Part shown: positions 1 to 8,709 of the stretch, one piece after another
Numbering within the stretch: the first letter of the stretch is position 1
Layout: each line of letters opens with the position of its first letter
Source: Bacteroidales bacterium
GTDB taxonomy: Bacteria; Bacteroidota; Bacteroidia; Bacteroidales; GCA-2748055
Length of the DNA stretch: 64,000 nt
Assembly: GCA_029210585.1 (NCBI GenBank)
Contig: JARGFP010000013.1
Coordinates: 1-64,000 of the forward strand
Direction: 5' to 3'
Notes under the pieces: generated by a model
What the model saw: only the letters and a program-made list of their open reading frames with translations
Told to the model about the DNA's origin: nothing
The model's database searches: none
Translations under genes and position numbers: made by a program

Positions 1-2
1 AA

Positions 3-353
3 ATGGACCCCAATGAGGTACTGAGATATTACCACTGTCGCTTCCAAATTGAATTCCTTTACCGCGATGGAAAACAGCATACCGGCTTGAATGATTGTCA
101 GGCAAGAAGTGAAAACAAACTTCACTTCCAGTTCAATGCCTCTCTCACTTCCATTAACATTGCCAAGGCAGTACATTGGTTAAGCATACCGAAAGAAAAA
201 AGAGGCGCATTCTCAATGTCAGATATTAAAACAATGAACCACAACATATTAATGCTGGGTCGATTTATTGACGTGTTCGGTATTTGCCCACACTCTATCA
301 AAAATCAGAACTATGTCAAGGAACTTATATATTACGGCACTATGGCCGCTTAA
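3..353 (+). CDS. IS4-type DDE transposase, C-terminal part (cut by window edge)
   Basis: This is the C-terminal third of a transposase; the frame is open at the left edge, so the N-terminal DDE residues lie outside the window. The visible part carries the IS4-family signature Y-(2)-R-(3)-E-(6)-K: Tyr10, Arg13, Glu17 and Lys24 of the visible fragment, in a YHCRFQIEFLYRDGKQH context. The Glu is the third acid of the catalytic triad. The protein ends normally at TAA (351-353). The surroundings up to 0.9 kb are AT-rich, unlike the core genes after it, which fits inserted DNA. No inverted repeat can be assigned because the other end is missing. Family level is fairly sure; the exact IS is not known. 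Confidence 0.8.
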   Translation: MDPNEVLRYYHCRFQIEFLYRDGKQHTGLNDCQARSENKLHFQFNASLTSINIAKAVHWLSIPKEKRGAFSMSDIKTMNHNILMLGRFIDVFGICPHSIKNQNYVKELIYYGTMAA

Positions 354-376
354 AACTTTAACGAACTATTGCATTA

Positions 377-649
377 TCAAAAATTTAATAAGTCAGAAAG
401 AGGGACATCAAGAGCTTTGGCAATTTTATTAAGATTTATAACCGAAATGTTTCTTTCACCTCGTTCAACGGAACCAATATAAGTTCTGTCCAATTCGCAG
501 GTAAAAGCAAGTTTTTCTTGAGATAGACCGGATTTCGTACGCAAATCTTTAATCCGGGTCCCTATTTTTTCTAAAAGTGTTTTCTCTTGTTTTGAATAGA
601 AAGTCCCCATTTCATATAATTTGAGTGCAAAGTTTGTTAAAAGATGCAT
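377..649 (-). CDS. XRE-family helix-turn-helix regulator
   Basis: Small single-domain DNA-binding protein of 90 residues. The HTH_3 fold is plain from about residue 30: IGTRIKDLRTKSGLSQEKLA, then a recognition helix and SVERGERNISVINLNKIAKAL, ending in SDLLNF. This is the usual length and shape of controller proteins of restriction-modification systems and of small repressors. The first 13 residues look unlike the family and a second Met (MGTFYSKQ) is a likelier start. It runs toward the transposase fragment and no restriction or methylase gene lies in view, so its target is unknown. It may be cargo or a leftover of a mobile region. Confidence 0.75.
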   Translation of the reverse strand: MHLLTNFALKLYEMGTFYSKQEKTLLEKIGTRIKDLRTKSGLSQEKLAFTCELDRTYIGSVERGERNISVINLNKIAKALDVPLSDLLNF

Positions 650-916
650 ATAAGTCTACGGACTATAAGTATCTATTGTGAATAGGGGAATTTAGCTCTT
701 TAGCAAAGCTTGGGTCTTGGGTTGGTTTGGGTAGCCATGCAAATGTGTATTATCGAAAATTTTAAAAAAGCTAAGGGAGGAATTTTTGTGTTATTTACTT
801 TTTCATGTAATTGTCGGGTTGAATTGTAAGCCAAGTAAGTTAAATCTGAGTCATGATATGCTTGTCATAACTATTCATTGTCAATATGTCTTTTGTCTTT
901 ATTGCGTGTGCCTCAA

Positions 917-1384
917 CTACTTTTTTTTAGTTACCTTCCGAAGTACATCAATGAAGACTGCATGCGCCTCCGGGTAGGTGGCCGGTCCGGGTGTGGTGGT
1001 GTCCAGCAGGATCTCACCGATCTCTGAATCGGGAAGTGGTCTGCGTTCATTTACCCTGGCAAAATATAATCTTCCATAGTCCGCTACACCATTGATCCGC
1101 ACAACGTAGTCGTGCAGGTGCCGGAGGTCTGACCCGGTGGTACCGGTTTCCTCGAACAGTTCCCTTTGCGCAGCATGGTCGGGGTCTTCGCCCGGTTCAA
1201 TATGTCCCGCGGGAAGTTCCCAGGTGTCCCGTTCCTCATGTCGTACGAAGATCCACTTACCTGCTTCCCGGGCCCCGATCACCACGTAGGTGAGATCGGA
1301 TGCTTTCACGCTTCCGGCCGGCAACAGGGATATTTCCACTTCTTTTTGCACGGGTTTGCCTGGATATTTTATTGCCAGGGCCAA
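917..1384 (-). CDS. Nudix hydrolase (MutT/8-oxo-dGTP diphosphatase-like)
   Basis: Hydrolyses a nucleoside diphosphate linked to another group X, with Mg2+; substrate not determinable. The Nudix box is complete at residues 60-82: Gly60, Glu66, Arg74-Glu75, Glu78-Glu79, Gly81 (GHIEPGEDPDHAAQRELFEE). The upstream part (KYVVIGAR-like, WIFVRHEERDTWELPAG) resembles 8-oxo-dGTP diphosphatase-type Nudix proteins of Bacteroidota. The open frame has no ATG; translation must start at TTG (1384) or at GTG (1351, residue 12). It is divergent from surE, with about 170 bases between them. Its last codons run into a T-rich end at about 917-930. Confidence 0.85.
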   Translation of the reverse strand: MALAIKYPGKPVQKEVEISLLPAGSVKASDLTYVVIGAREAGKWIFVRHEERDTWELPAGHIEPGEDPDHAAQRELFEETGTTGSDLRHLHDYVVRINGVADYGRLYFARVNERRPLPDSEIGEILLDTTTPGPATYPEAHAVFIDVLRKVTKKK

Positions 1385-1454
1385 ATTGGTTCCCGGCAGG
1401 TGCGCAATTTAGCGAATTCAGCTTCCAAATCTTCGAAAACTCCGTCAATTTCGG

Positions 1455-1462
1455 TACTTTTG
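1455..1462 (+). promoter_or_regulatory. Bacteroidota-type -7 box upstream of surE
   Basis: TACTTTTG matches the TAnnTTTG consensus of the Bacteroidota primary sigma factor. A TTCG, one base off the TTTG -33 box, ends 19 bases upstream (1432-1435 region). It lies about 90 bases before surE and would drive the surE to lpxB run. Confidence 0.4.
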
Positions 1463-1552
1463 CATATCAATAATCAGCGCGACCCCCGCAGCATTGCTGT
1501 CTGAAGATCTATTGGCGCAGCGCATGCGGGACATAATAAACATAAATAAACA

Positions 1553-2356
1553 ATGGGTAAAAGCAATAACAGGCCGTTCATACTGGTTACTAACGACGAT
1601 GGGTACAAGGCAAAGGGAATATCTAAGCTGACCGAGATAGCCATGCAGTTTGGCGATGTGCTGGTGATGTCGGCCACGGAATCGCAGTCGGGAAAGTCAC
1701 ATTCGATCACCATCAAGGATCCCATCCGCTACAAGTGCGTTGACAACACCCCGGAGCTGACGCGTTATGTGGTGAAGGGAACGCCTGTGGATGGGGTGAA
1801 GCTGGCGCTCAACAGCCTGCTCGGCAAGAAACCCGACCTGCTTTTGTCCGGGGTCAACCACGGGACCAATTCCTCCACAAGCGTAGTCTATTCAGGTACC
1901 ATGGCAGCCGCCATCGAAGGGGCCATTCACCTGGTACCGAGCATCGGTTTTTCTTTGCTGGATTACCACCACGATGCCGACTTCGATGCAGCGGAGCCCT
2001 ATCTGAAGCTGGTGATCCAGCGCACCCTTGAGGAGGGTTTGCCGGAGGGTACCTGTCTGAATGTGAACATCCCGGCAGTACCCAGGGAGCAGATCGAAGG
2101 GGTGCGGGTGTGTCGCCAGACCAACGGCTACTGGAAAGAGCATTTCGAGACCCGGGAGGATCCCAGGGGTGGCAGCTATTCGTGGCTTACAGGCAGCTTC
2201 TTCAACCGGGAGCCGGAAGCCGAAGATACGGATGAGTGGGCCCTTCAGCATAACTACCTCGCCGTCGTACCGGTGAAAACAGATTTTACCGACTATGCCT
2301 TGCTGGATAAAATGAGCAAATGGGAAGCCAATAAAGTTGCTGATGAAAATCGCTGA
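1553..2356 (+). CDS. surE: 5'/3'-nucleotidase SurE
   Basis: Metal-dependent phosphatase that removes phosphate from nucleoside 5'- and 3'-monophosphates in the cytoplasm, linked to survival in stationary phase. The N-terminus holds the metal-binding ILVTNDDGY motif (residues 10-18), followed by SQSGKSHSIT and the second signature SGVNHGTNSSTSVVYSGTMAAAIEG. Length 267 is normal for Bacteroidota SurE. The ATG at 1553 is the only sensible start. Its 3' end overlaps the next small membrane gene by 14 bases and lpxB follows, an order that suggests co-transcription. Confidence 0.96.
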   Translation: MGKSNNRPFILVTNDDGYKAKGISKLTEIAMQFGDVLVMSATESQSGKSHSITIKDPIRYKCVDNTPELTRYVVKGTPVDGVKLALNSLLGKKPDLLLSGVNHGTNSSTSVVYSGTMAAAIEGAIHLVPSIGFSLLDYHHDADFDAAEPYLKLVIQRTLEEGLPEGTCLNVNIPAVPREQIEGVRVCRQTNGYWKEHFETREDPRGGSYSWLTGSFFNREPEAEDTDEWALQHNYLAVVPVKTDFTDYALLDKMSKWEANKVADENR

Positions 2357-2636
2357 GAAGTACGACCGGCTTGTTATTGGACTGGCGGGGGGACTCCTGC
2401 TTCCGGTGGTGGCATTTTTTGTTTCATGGCTGATTCTCTCCGACGGACCATTGTCGCAGTATATCGAAAGATTTCAGAGACTCAACCGGATCTCGAGTCT
2501 TATAAGTCTCAGTGCCCTCCCCAACCTGCTGCTGTTTTTTCTTTTTTTGTGGAAGAACCTGTACAGGTCGGCCCGTGGTGTGATCTTCGCCACGCTGATC
2601 CTGGCCTTTGTCATGCTCATCGTTAAATTCCTTTAA
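2343..2636 (+). CDS. small membrane protein between surE and lpxB
   Basis: About 97 residues with three hydrophobic segments: near the N-terminus (LVIGLAGGLLLPVVAFFVSWLIL), in the middle (LISLSALPNLLLFFLFLW), and at the C-terminus (VIFATLILAFVMLIVKFL). No catalytic motif is visible. I recognise it only as a hypothetical inner-membrane protein. An in-frame TTG at 2337 exists, but ATG 2343 (MKIAEKYD) is the natural start; it lies inside the end of surE, so translation is probably coupled. LpxB begins 5 bases after its stop, so it may have an envelope role, which is inference from position only. Confidence 0.8.
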   Translation: MKIAEKYDRLVIGLAGGLLLPVVAFFVSWLILSDGPLSQYIERFQRLNRISSLISLSALPNLLLFFLFLWKNLYRSARGVIFATLILAFVMLIVKFL

Positions 2637-2641
2637 GCCCC

Positions 2642-3850
2642 ATGAAGTATTTTGTCATCGCTGGTGAAGCTTCCGGGGACCTGCATGCCTCCAACCTGAT
2701 GCACGCACTCCAACGCACAGATCCGGCTGCGGCATTCACATTCATCGGTGGCGACCTGATGACAGAGGCAGCAGGAAAAGGGAACAGTCCGGTTCCGGCA
2801 GGCAGTGAGGGCAGACCGGATGTCGCAGTTGGCGACCGTACGCCGGAAGCTTCCGCCAACGCCCCGCTTTTTCACTACAAGGAGATGAATTTCATGGGAT
2901 TTGCAGCGGTGCTGGCGAATTTCTGGAAACTGAGTTCGATTCTCCGCCATACCAAAAAAGCCATCCGTTCAGCGGCTCCCGATGCAGTGATCCTGGTGGA
3001 CTATGCCGGTTTCAACCTGCGCATCGCCCGGTATGCGCATCGCAAGGGTATCAGGGTTTTATACTACATCTCGCCCAAGGTGTGGGCCTGGCGGAAGTCG
3101 CGGGTGAAAGCACTGAAAAAGTATGTGGACCGTTTGTTCGTGATCTTCCCCTTCGAAGTGGATTTCTTCAGGGAGCAGGGGATGGAGGTGGAATACCACG
3201 GCAACCCCCTCATGGATGTGGTCCATAGGTTTGAAAAAACAGGTCCTTCACGCGAAACGTTCCTGGAGGAGCACCAGCTGGACGACCGTCCGGTGATTGC
3301 GCTCCTGGCGGGGAGCCGGCGGCAGGAGATCAACAGTTGCCTGCCCGAAATGATCAAAGCCGCCGCTGCTTTCCCGGGGTACCAGTTCGTGGTAGCCGGG
3401 GCGCCATCGGTGGACCATGAGCTGTATGCGCAGCATCTTGAAGGGACCGGGATCCGGCTCGTGTTCAGCCAGACCTACCCGCTGTTGTCGCATGCCCGCG
3501 CGGCGGTGGTCACATCCGGAACAGCCACGCTGGAGACCGCGTTGCTGGGAGTACCCCAGGTGGTGATCTACAAGACTGGCGCGCTGACATACAGAATTGG
3601 GAAATTATTTGTTACTTTCAGGTTCTTTAGCCTGGTCAACCTGGTCCTGGGCAGGGAGCTGGTGAAGGAGTTCCTGCAGACCAACCTGGCCGGCCAGGTG
3701 GAGAATGAACTGGTAAAAATACTAAACGACAGGGGGCATCAGTTAATGATAACAACAGGTTACACACAGATCAGGGAGATGCTTGGCAAGCCCGGTGTTG
3801 CTGACCGTGTGGCAGGAGGGATGACCGCCTTGCTGAAGCAGGAAGGATAA
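2642..3850 (+). CDS. lpxB: lipid-A-disaccharide synthase LpxB
   Basis: Glycosyltransferase family 19 enzyme that joins UDP-2,3-diacylglucosamine and lipid X in lipid A synthesis at the inner membrane. Typical motifs are visible: GEASGDLHASNLM at the start, DYAGFNLRIARYAHRKGI, YYISPKVWAWRKSR, FPFEVDFF and LLAGSRRQEI, then TSGTATLETALLGVPQVVIYK. At 402 residues it is longer than usual (about 370-385). The extra length is a Gly/Pro/Ala-rich stretch at residues 45-74, between GGDLMTEAAG and LFHYKEMNFMGF, in the acceptor-side domain. Reading frame and motifs around it are intact, so the insertion should be a surface loop. Shares a run with surE. Confidence 0.95.
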   Translation: MKYFVIAGEASGDLHASNLMHALQRTDPAAAFTFIGGDLMTEAAGKGNSPVPAGSEGRPDVAVGDRTPEASANAPLFHYKEMNFMGFAAVLANFWKLSSILRHTKKAIRSAAPDAVILVDYAGFNLRIARYAHRKGIRVLYYISPKVWAWRKSRVKALKKYVDRLFVIFPFEVDFFREQGMEVEYHGNPLMDVVHRFEKTGPSRETFLEEHQLDDRPVIALLAGSRRQEINSCLPEMIKAAAAFPGYQFVVAGAPSVDHELYAQHLEGTGIRLVFSQTYPLLSHARAAVVTSGTATLETALLGVPQVVIYKTGALTYRIGKLFVTFRFFSLVNLVLGRELVKEFLQTNLAGQVENELVKILNDRGHQLMITTGYTQIREMLGKPGVADRVAGGMTALLKQEG

Positions 3851-3972
3851 CTCGCAGGGAAGAAGAATGAAGTAAGTACCAGGAGAAGAAGCTAATTACA
3901 AGGAAGGATAACACGCAGGGAAGAACAAGCGGGAAGAAAAAGAAGAATAGCAGGAAAAGACGAACACAAAAG
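3840..3972 (+). repeat. purine-rich tract with a 25-bp direct repeat
   Basis: The spacer between lpxB and the SpoIID-like gene is very rich in A and G on the plus strand. It holds two near-identical 25-bp copies (AGGAAGGATAAC, then T or A, then CGCAGGGAAGAA) at 3840-3864 and 3901-3925. The first copy includes the lpxB stop codon, so the second looks like a local duplication of the gene end. Confidence 0.7.
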
Positions 3973-3973
3973 G

Positions 3974-5146
3974 ATGAAACGGATTTTGACCATCATATGG
4001 CTGATAATGATTGCGCTGGGCAGTACGGCCCAGGTGATCAGGATCGGATTGTACCACAACGAAGTGGTGGAATCGGTGGCTGTCTATGCCACCAGCGGTG
4101 AATACGAGATCAAGGCCGGAGACCGCCGCATAGGGACTTTCAGGAAAGGAGATATCCTGTTTGCCACCCTGAAAGAGGGGATGATCAGTCTGCATGATGC
4201 AGGTGGGGTATACGGAACATTCAAGTCGGTGGAGCTTTCGGCTCTCAGCCTGGATGCCACGTTCCGCCTCCGTCCGGTTGCTCCCGCGCTGGAGTCGCAG
4301 TCGTACGACGACGGCCTGCTCCTGGAAGGGAACGATGCCTACATGACGATCATCAACCAGGTGGATTTTGACAGATACATTGCCGGTGTGCTGGAAGCGG
4401 AGGTGGGACCGAATGCCCAACGGGAGCTTTACAAGGCACATGCGCTGCTTACCCGGACCTATATGCTGAACCATTTCGACAGGCACAGGGACGAGGGCTT
4501 TTCGCTTTGCGACGGTGTGCATTGCCAGGCTTATCATGGCAGGGCGCAGTATAACCCGGAGATCGCGGAAGCGGTATTCGAAACTTCCGGGGAAGTGGTG
4601 GCCGATTACCACTACAAACTGATTACGGCAGCCTACCATGCCAACAGCGGGGGAGAGACACAGCGTGCATCCGACGTATGGCTGAAGGATGTGGATTACC
4701 TGCAGGCAGTGCTGGACCCTTACTCGTTGCACCAGCCGGCTGCCAAATGGTACGATACCATCCAGTACGCCGCATGGAAGGACTACCTGGTCGGGCGCGG
4801 GATGGCATCGGCGAAAAAAGTGCCGGAAGAGTTGTTGTATATCCAGCAGCGGCACAGGAGCAAGTATTTTGTGCTCGACGGAGATACGCTGATGATGACG
4901 CGCATCCGGGAGGACTGGGGATGGCGGTCGTCGTTTTTCAATATGTTCCCGGAAGAGGGCGGAAAGATCGTGGTGTGGGGCAAGGGATACGGTCATGGTG
5001 TGGGACTGAGCCAGGAGGGGGCCATGAACATGGCGTCACAGGATTTCAGTTACAAGGACATCATCAAGTTTTATTTTTTCAATATCCGTATCATGTATTA
5101 CGACGACCTGCCGGATTCAAGTCTTCCGGACCTTGGTTACGAATAA
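3974..5146 (+). CDS. SpoIID/LytB-domain protein
   Basis: Secreted or periplasmic protein of the SpoIID/LytB family; SpoIID itself is a lytic transglycosylase acting on denuded peptidoglycan glycan strands. An N-terminal signal peptide (MKRILTIIWLIMIALGSTAQ) is followed by a beta-rich part. The SpoIID core comes next: YNTYLAGVLEAEVG-like NQVDFDRYIAGVLEAEVGP, AHALLTRTY, the AYHANSGGETQ signature and the C-terminal GKGYGHGVGLSQEGA. Length 390 is normal for Bacteroidota members. These bacteria do not sporulate, so the role is in cell-wall remodelling. The exact substrate is unproven. It precedes gldF by 37 bases. Confidence 0.9.
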   Translation: MKRILTIIWLIMIALGSTAQVIRIGLYHNEVVESVAVYATSGEYEIKAGDRRIGTFRKGDILFATLKEGMISLHDAGGVYGTFKSVELSALSLDATFRLRPVAPALESQSYDDGLLLEGNDAYMTIINQVDFDRYIAGVLEAEVGPNAQRELYKAHALLTRTYMLNHFDRHRDEGFSLCDGVHCQAYHGRAQYNPEIAEAVFETSGEVVADYHYKLITAAYHANSGGETQRASDVWLKDVDYLQAVLDPYSLHQPAAKWYDTIQYAAWKDYLVGRGMASAKKVPEELLYIQQRHRSKYFVLDGDTLMMTRIREDWGWRSSFFNMFPEEGGKIVVWGKGYGHGVGLSQEGAMNMASQDFSYKDIIKFYFFNIRIMYYDDLPDSSLPDLGYE

Positions 5147-5183
5147 CGCAAACCGTATTGAATACGCATAAAAAAAGTACTGC

Positions 5184-5915
5184 ATGTGGCAGATCTATGG
5201 TAAGGAAATAAGAGGATTTTTCAGTTCGCTCACAGGGTACGTGGTGATGGTGGTGTTCCTTACCCTGAACAGCCTGTTCATGTGGATCTTCCCCGGGCAG
5301 ATGAATGTGCTGGACACCGGGTATGCCACCCTTGAAAGCCTGTTTGCCTTTGCACCCTGGGCTTTCCTGTTCCTTGTGCCGGCCATTACCATGCGCATGT
5401 TTGCCGAGGAGAAGCGCATGGGGACCCTGGAGCTTTTGTATGTGCGTCCGGTGACAGAGCTGCAGATCGTACTGGCCAAATTCCTGGCCTCCTGGAGCCT
5501 TGTATTGCTATCACTGGTACCCACACTGGTGTTTCTCTGGTCGGTCTACCAACTGGGATCTCCCCCGGGGAACATCGACATGGGCGGGACCTGGGGATCC
5601 TACATCGGGCTGTTTTTTCTGGGTGGGATCTATGCTGCCATTGGCACCTTTGCCTCGGCGATCACCGACAACCAGATCGTGGCCTTCATCGCGGGGGTAT
5701 TGCTTTCCTTCATGTTGTACCTGGGTTTCGATTTCGTTGGCGGACTGGCGGGGTCGGGTCAGATGAACCTGCTGATTGCACGCATGGGGATCGACCACCA
5801 TTACAATTCCATCAGCCGCGGAGTGCTCGATTCGCGCGACCTGTTTTACTTCCTGGGGGTGATCCTGTTGTTTCTCATGTCCACCCGGCTCGTGTTACAA
5901 AAAAACAAGTGGTAA
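5184..5915 (+). CDS. gldF: gliding-motility ABC transporter permease GldF
   Basis: Integral membrane subunit of the Gld ABC transporter (GldA ATPase, GldF, GldG). The 243-residue protein has about six hydrophobic helices and the ABC-2 permease signature RMFAEEKRMGTLELLYVRPVTELQIVLAKFLA. The C-terminal HHYNSISRGVLDSRDLFYFLGVILLFL is typical of GldF. It sits 3 bases upstream of gldG. The gldA ATPase gene is not in this window. In non-gliding Bacteroidota the same pair occurs, so motility itself cannot be concluded. Confidence 0.93.
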   Translation: MWQIYGKEIRGFFSSLTGYVVMVVFLTLNSLFMWIFPGQMNVLDTGYATLESLFAFAPWAFLFLVPAITMRMFAEEKRMGTLELLYVRPVTELQIVLAKFLASWSLVLLSLVPTLVFLWSVYQLGSPPGNIDMGGTWGSYIGLFFLGGIYAAIGTFASAITDNQIVAFIAGVLLSFMLYLGFDFVGGLAGSGQMNLLIARMGIDHHYNSISRGVLDSRDLFYFLGVILLFLMSTRLVLQKNKW

Positions 5916-5918
5916 GCG

Positions 5919-7628
5919 ATGGTGAACAGACAGCTCATACAAAAAAATATGGTGCAGTACCTGGTGCTGATTGTGGTGCTGGTGATCGTTGCGGCCATTT
6001 CAGCCAATACTTTTTTCAGGATCGACCTGACCTCGGAAAAGCGGTATACACTTGCCGAATCTACCAAGGAGGTGCTGCGCAACCTGGATGCGCCCGTATA
6101 TTTCAGGGTATACCTGGCAGGCGACCTGCCACCCGATTTCGTGATGTTCCAGGAATCCATACGTGAGATGCTGGATGAGTTCAGGGCCTATGCGGGGGAA
6201 AACATACAGTACGATTTCATCAATATTTACGATGAACAGAATGAAGAGGTCAGGAACAGGACCATTATGAACTTGTACAACAAGGGATTGCGCGTTACCA
6301 ATATCAAGATGCGCGATGAAGAGGGAGGATCAAGCGATAAGATCATCTTTCCCGGGGCGGTGTTGAATTTCAAGGGATTGGAGTTCCCGGTGAACCTGCT
6401 GAAAAATAACCCTTCCTTGCCCCATGAGGTCAACCTCACCAATTCGATCCAGACCCTGGAGTACGAATTTTCCAAGGCACTGCACAGCCTGTCGAAGACC
6501 GATGTGCCCAAGATCGCATTCATCGAGGGACATGGCGAGCTGGATTCCCTGCAGACCTACAGCATCATGAATGAACTGAAGAATTTTTTCCAGGTGGACC
6601 GTGGGGTGATCAACGGGAACATGGAGGCACTGCTCAATTACGAGGCCATCATTATCGCGCAGCCCATGCGGCCATTCAGCGCTGCAGACAAATTTGCCAT
6701 CGACCAGTATGTGATGCGCGGCGGAAAGGTACTCTGGTTCATCGATCCCGTAGTGACACTACCCGACAGCCTGTCGAGCGGCATGACCATCTCCCTGGTG
6801 AACGACCTCGAGATCGGGGACCTGCTGTTCAAATATGGTTTCCGGATCGATTACAACATTGTGACGGACCTGCAGTGCAATTACATCCCGGTGAATATTT
6901 CGGTACAGGGTACCGCCGAGGACACGGAGATGCGCCCATGGGTGTATAATCCCTTGCTCACGGCACCCACGACGCACCCGGTAACACGCGGACTCAATTA
7001 TGTACACGGACAATTCGTTTCGTCGTTCGATACCATCGGGGTCTCCACCCGGGAGATGCAGCGCACCGTCCTGTTGTCCACCTCTGAAAGGTCGCGGGAG
7101 CGGCAGGTGCCGTTGCGGATCACCATGAACGAATTATCGCGTGACCCGGATCCACGTATGTTTACAGATGCCTATCTTCCTGTGGCAGTGCTGGCAGAAG
7201 GGGTCTTCCCGTCGTTTTTCAGGAACTATTCTGTTCCCTCCGGTGTAACACCACCCGATGCGGAAATCCTGGATAAAAGCGAGCGAACTTCCATGTTGCT
7301 GGTGACCGACGGGGACATCATCCGTAACGAAGTGCAGGTTGAGGGGGGGCGGTATGCAGCAAGTGTGCTGGGGTATGATAAGTATACGCGACAAACCTTC
7401 GGTAACCTTGAATTTATCCTGAATGCAGTGAACTACATGACCGATGAAACCGGTCTGATGGAACTTCGGGCACGGGAGTTCAGGCTGCGGTTGCTCAACA
7501 AGGCGATCCTCACCGACAAGGGACAGGTGCTCAAATGGAAGCTGGTCAACAGCCTGCTGCCGGTAGTTATTATCATTGTGTTTGGCGTCCTGTTCAATAT
7601 ATACAGGAAAAGGAAATACAGCAGTTAA
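5919..7628 (+). CDS. gldG: gliding-motility ABC transporter component GldG
   Basis: Membrane-anchored partner of GldF with a large periplasmic ABC-transport-aux domain. An N-terminal helix (YLVLIVVLVIVAAISANTFF) is followed by DLTSEKRYTLAESTKEVLRNLDAPVYFRVYLAG, the hallmark GldG start. Then come FIEGHGELD and a DUF4350-like fold with RGGKVLWFIDPV. A C-terminal anchor, VVIIIVFGVLFNIYRKRKY, ends the protein. Length 569 fits the family. It is tightly spaced after gldF and before a DUF4340 gene, a frequent arrangement in Bacteroidota. Confidence 0.94.
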   Translation: MVNRQLIQKNMVQYLVLIVVLVIVAAISANTFFRIDLTSEKRYTLAESTKEVLRNLDAPVYFRVYLAGDLPPDFVMFQESIREMLDEFRAYAGENIQYDFINIYDEQNEEVRNRTIMNLYNKGLRVTNIKMRDEEGGSSDKIIFPGAVLNFKGLEFPVNLLKNNPSLPHEVNLTNSIQTLEYEFSKALHSLSKTDVPKIAFIEGHGELDSLQTYSIMNELKNFFQVDRGVINGNMEALLNYEAIIIAQPMRPFSAADKFAIDQYVMRGGKVLWFIDPVVTLPDSLSSGMTISLVNDLEIGDLLFKYGFRIDYNIVTDLQCNYIPVNISVQGTAEDTEMRPWVYNPLLTAPTTHPVTRGLNYVHGQFVSSFDTIGVSTREMQRTVLLSTSERSRERQVPLRITMNELSRDPDPRMFTDAYLPVAVLAEGVFPSFFRNYSVPSGVTPPDAEILDKSERTSMLLVTDGDIIRNEVQVEGGRYAASVLGYDKYTRQTFGNLEFILNAVNYMTDETGLMELRAREFRLRLLNKAILTDKGQVLKWKLVNSLLPVVIIIVFGVLFNIYRKRKYSS

Positions 7629-7652
7629 CATCATGAAAACCTTTCCAATACA

Positions 7653-8594
7653 ATGAAATCCCGCACTGCTTTCATTCTGCTATTTGTACTGCTGCTTGCA
7701 GCCGCCGGACTGGTCTGGCTGCTGAATCCCTGGTCGACCACCGGCAGCGGGCTTTCGGTGTTGTTACCACAGGAGCCGGATAAAGTAACCGGGGTGCAGG
7801 TGATCGGGGAATTCGACACCCTCGCTTTTCACCGTTCAGATACCGTGTGGATGCTGGATGGGGAGGAGATGAATCCCGGTGCGTTGGAGAACCTGGTGTA
7901 TGCAGCCAGCCGGCTGACGATGCGTTCTATCCTGCCTGCAGGTGAGGTGAGGCTGACCGGTCCGGCAGTGGAAGTGTTGTTCCTGAAAGGCAGCAGGGAG
8001 GCGGGACATTTTTTCTTTGCCGCTTCCTCTTCCGGGTATGTTGTTTATGCGCCCGGAGCGAATCAGTATTTCGGGGTGGAAATCCCGGGGTATGAAGGGT
8101 TGGCACTGGAGAAAATATTTTCCGTGAATGCCGACCATTACCGCATGCACCTGCTGGCGGACCTGTTGCCTTCGGAAATTGCCTCTGTGGCAGTAGAGCC
8201 CTGGAAGGGAACGGCATTTGTGGCACAGCAGGATTCCGGCTACAATGTCAGTGTGCGGCTGCCGGAAACCGGTGAAGATGTTACCGGGGAGGTAGATGAG
8301 CACAAGATCCGGATGCTATTCAGTTATTTCAACACCATCCGGTACGACCGGGTGGCGGGGCCCACGGAAGCTGATCCGGGAAATCTGCCGTCAACCCCGT
8401 GGGCACGTGTTGTTGTGACTACGTTCGACGGGGTGCGGAGGCAGTTTGATGTTTACCAGTGGGTGAAACCGGGGGAACAGGACCCCGACCTCTTCGAGGC
8501 GCTGGTGGTATTCAATGGCCGGCCCCTGTTGCTGGTGGTGAATTATTATTACCTGGACCTGCTGGTGCGCGGACTGGAGGATTACCGCCGGTAG
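7653..8594 (+). CDS. DUF4340-type membrane-anchored protein
   Basis: 313-residue protein with one N-terminal helix (AFILLFVLLLAAAGLVWLL) and a periplasmic beta-rich body made of repeats of the DUF4340 type: DTLAFHRSDTVWMLDGEEMN, with parallel segments later in the chain. No enzyme motif is visible. DUF4340 proteins commonly follow GldG-like transport components, and here the gene begins 24 bases after gldG, so it is probably an accessory subunit of the same complex. The family assignment rests on layout and context, not on a search. Confidence 0.7.
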   Translation: MKSRTAFILLFVLLLAAAGLVWLLNPWSTTGSGLSVLLPQEPDKVTGVQVIGEFDTLAFHRSDTVWMLDGEEMNPGALENLVYAASRLTMRSILPAGEVRLTGPAVEVLFLKGSREAGHFFFAASSSGYVVYAPGANQYFGVEIPGYEGLALEKIFSVNADHYRMHLLADLLPSEIASVAVEPWKGTAFVAQQDSGYNVSVRLPETGEDVTGEVDEHKIRMLFSYFNTIRYDRVAGPTEADPGNLPSTPWARVVVTTFDGVRRQFDVYQWVKPGEQDPDLFEALVVFNGRPLLLVVNYYYLDLLVRGLEDYRR

Positions 8595-8709
8595 TTTGTT
8601 GTTTTATGGGTTGCGTGGCGCCTTTTTCACATTTTTTTTGTATAATTGGTAGTCCAAATTAAAGCGTTAACCCTTGATGTATTAAAAGATCATAAAAACC
8701 TGATATTCT

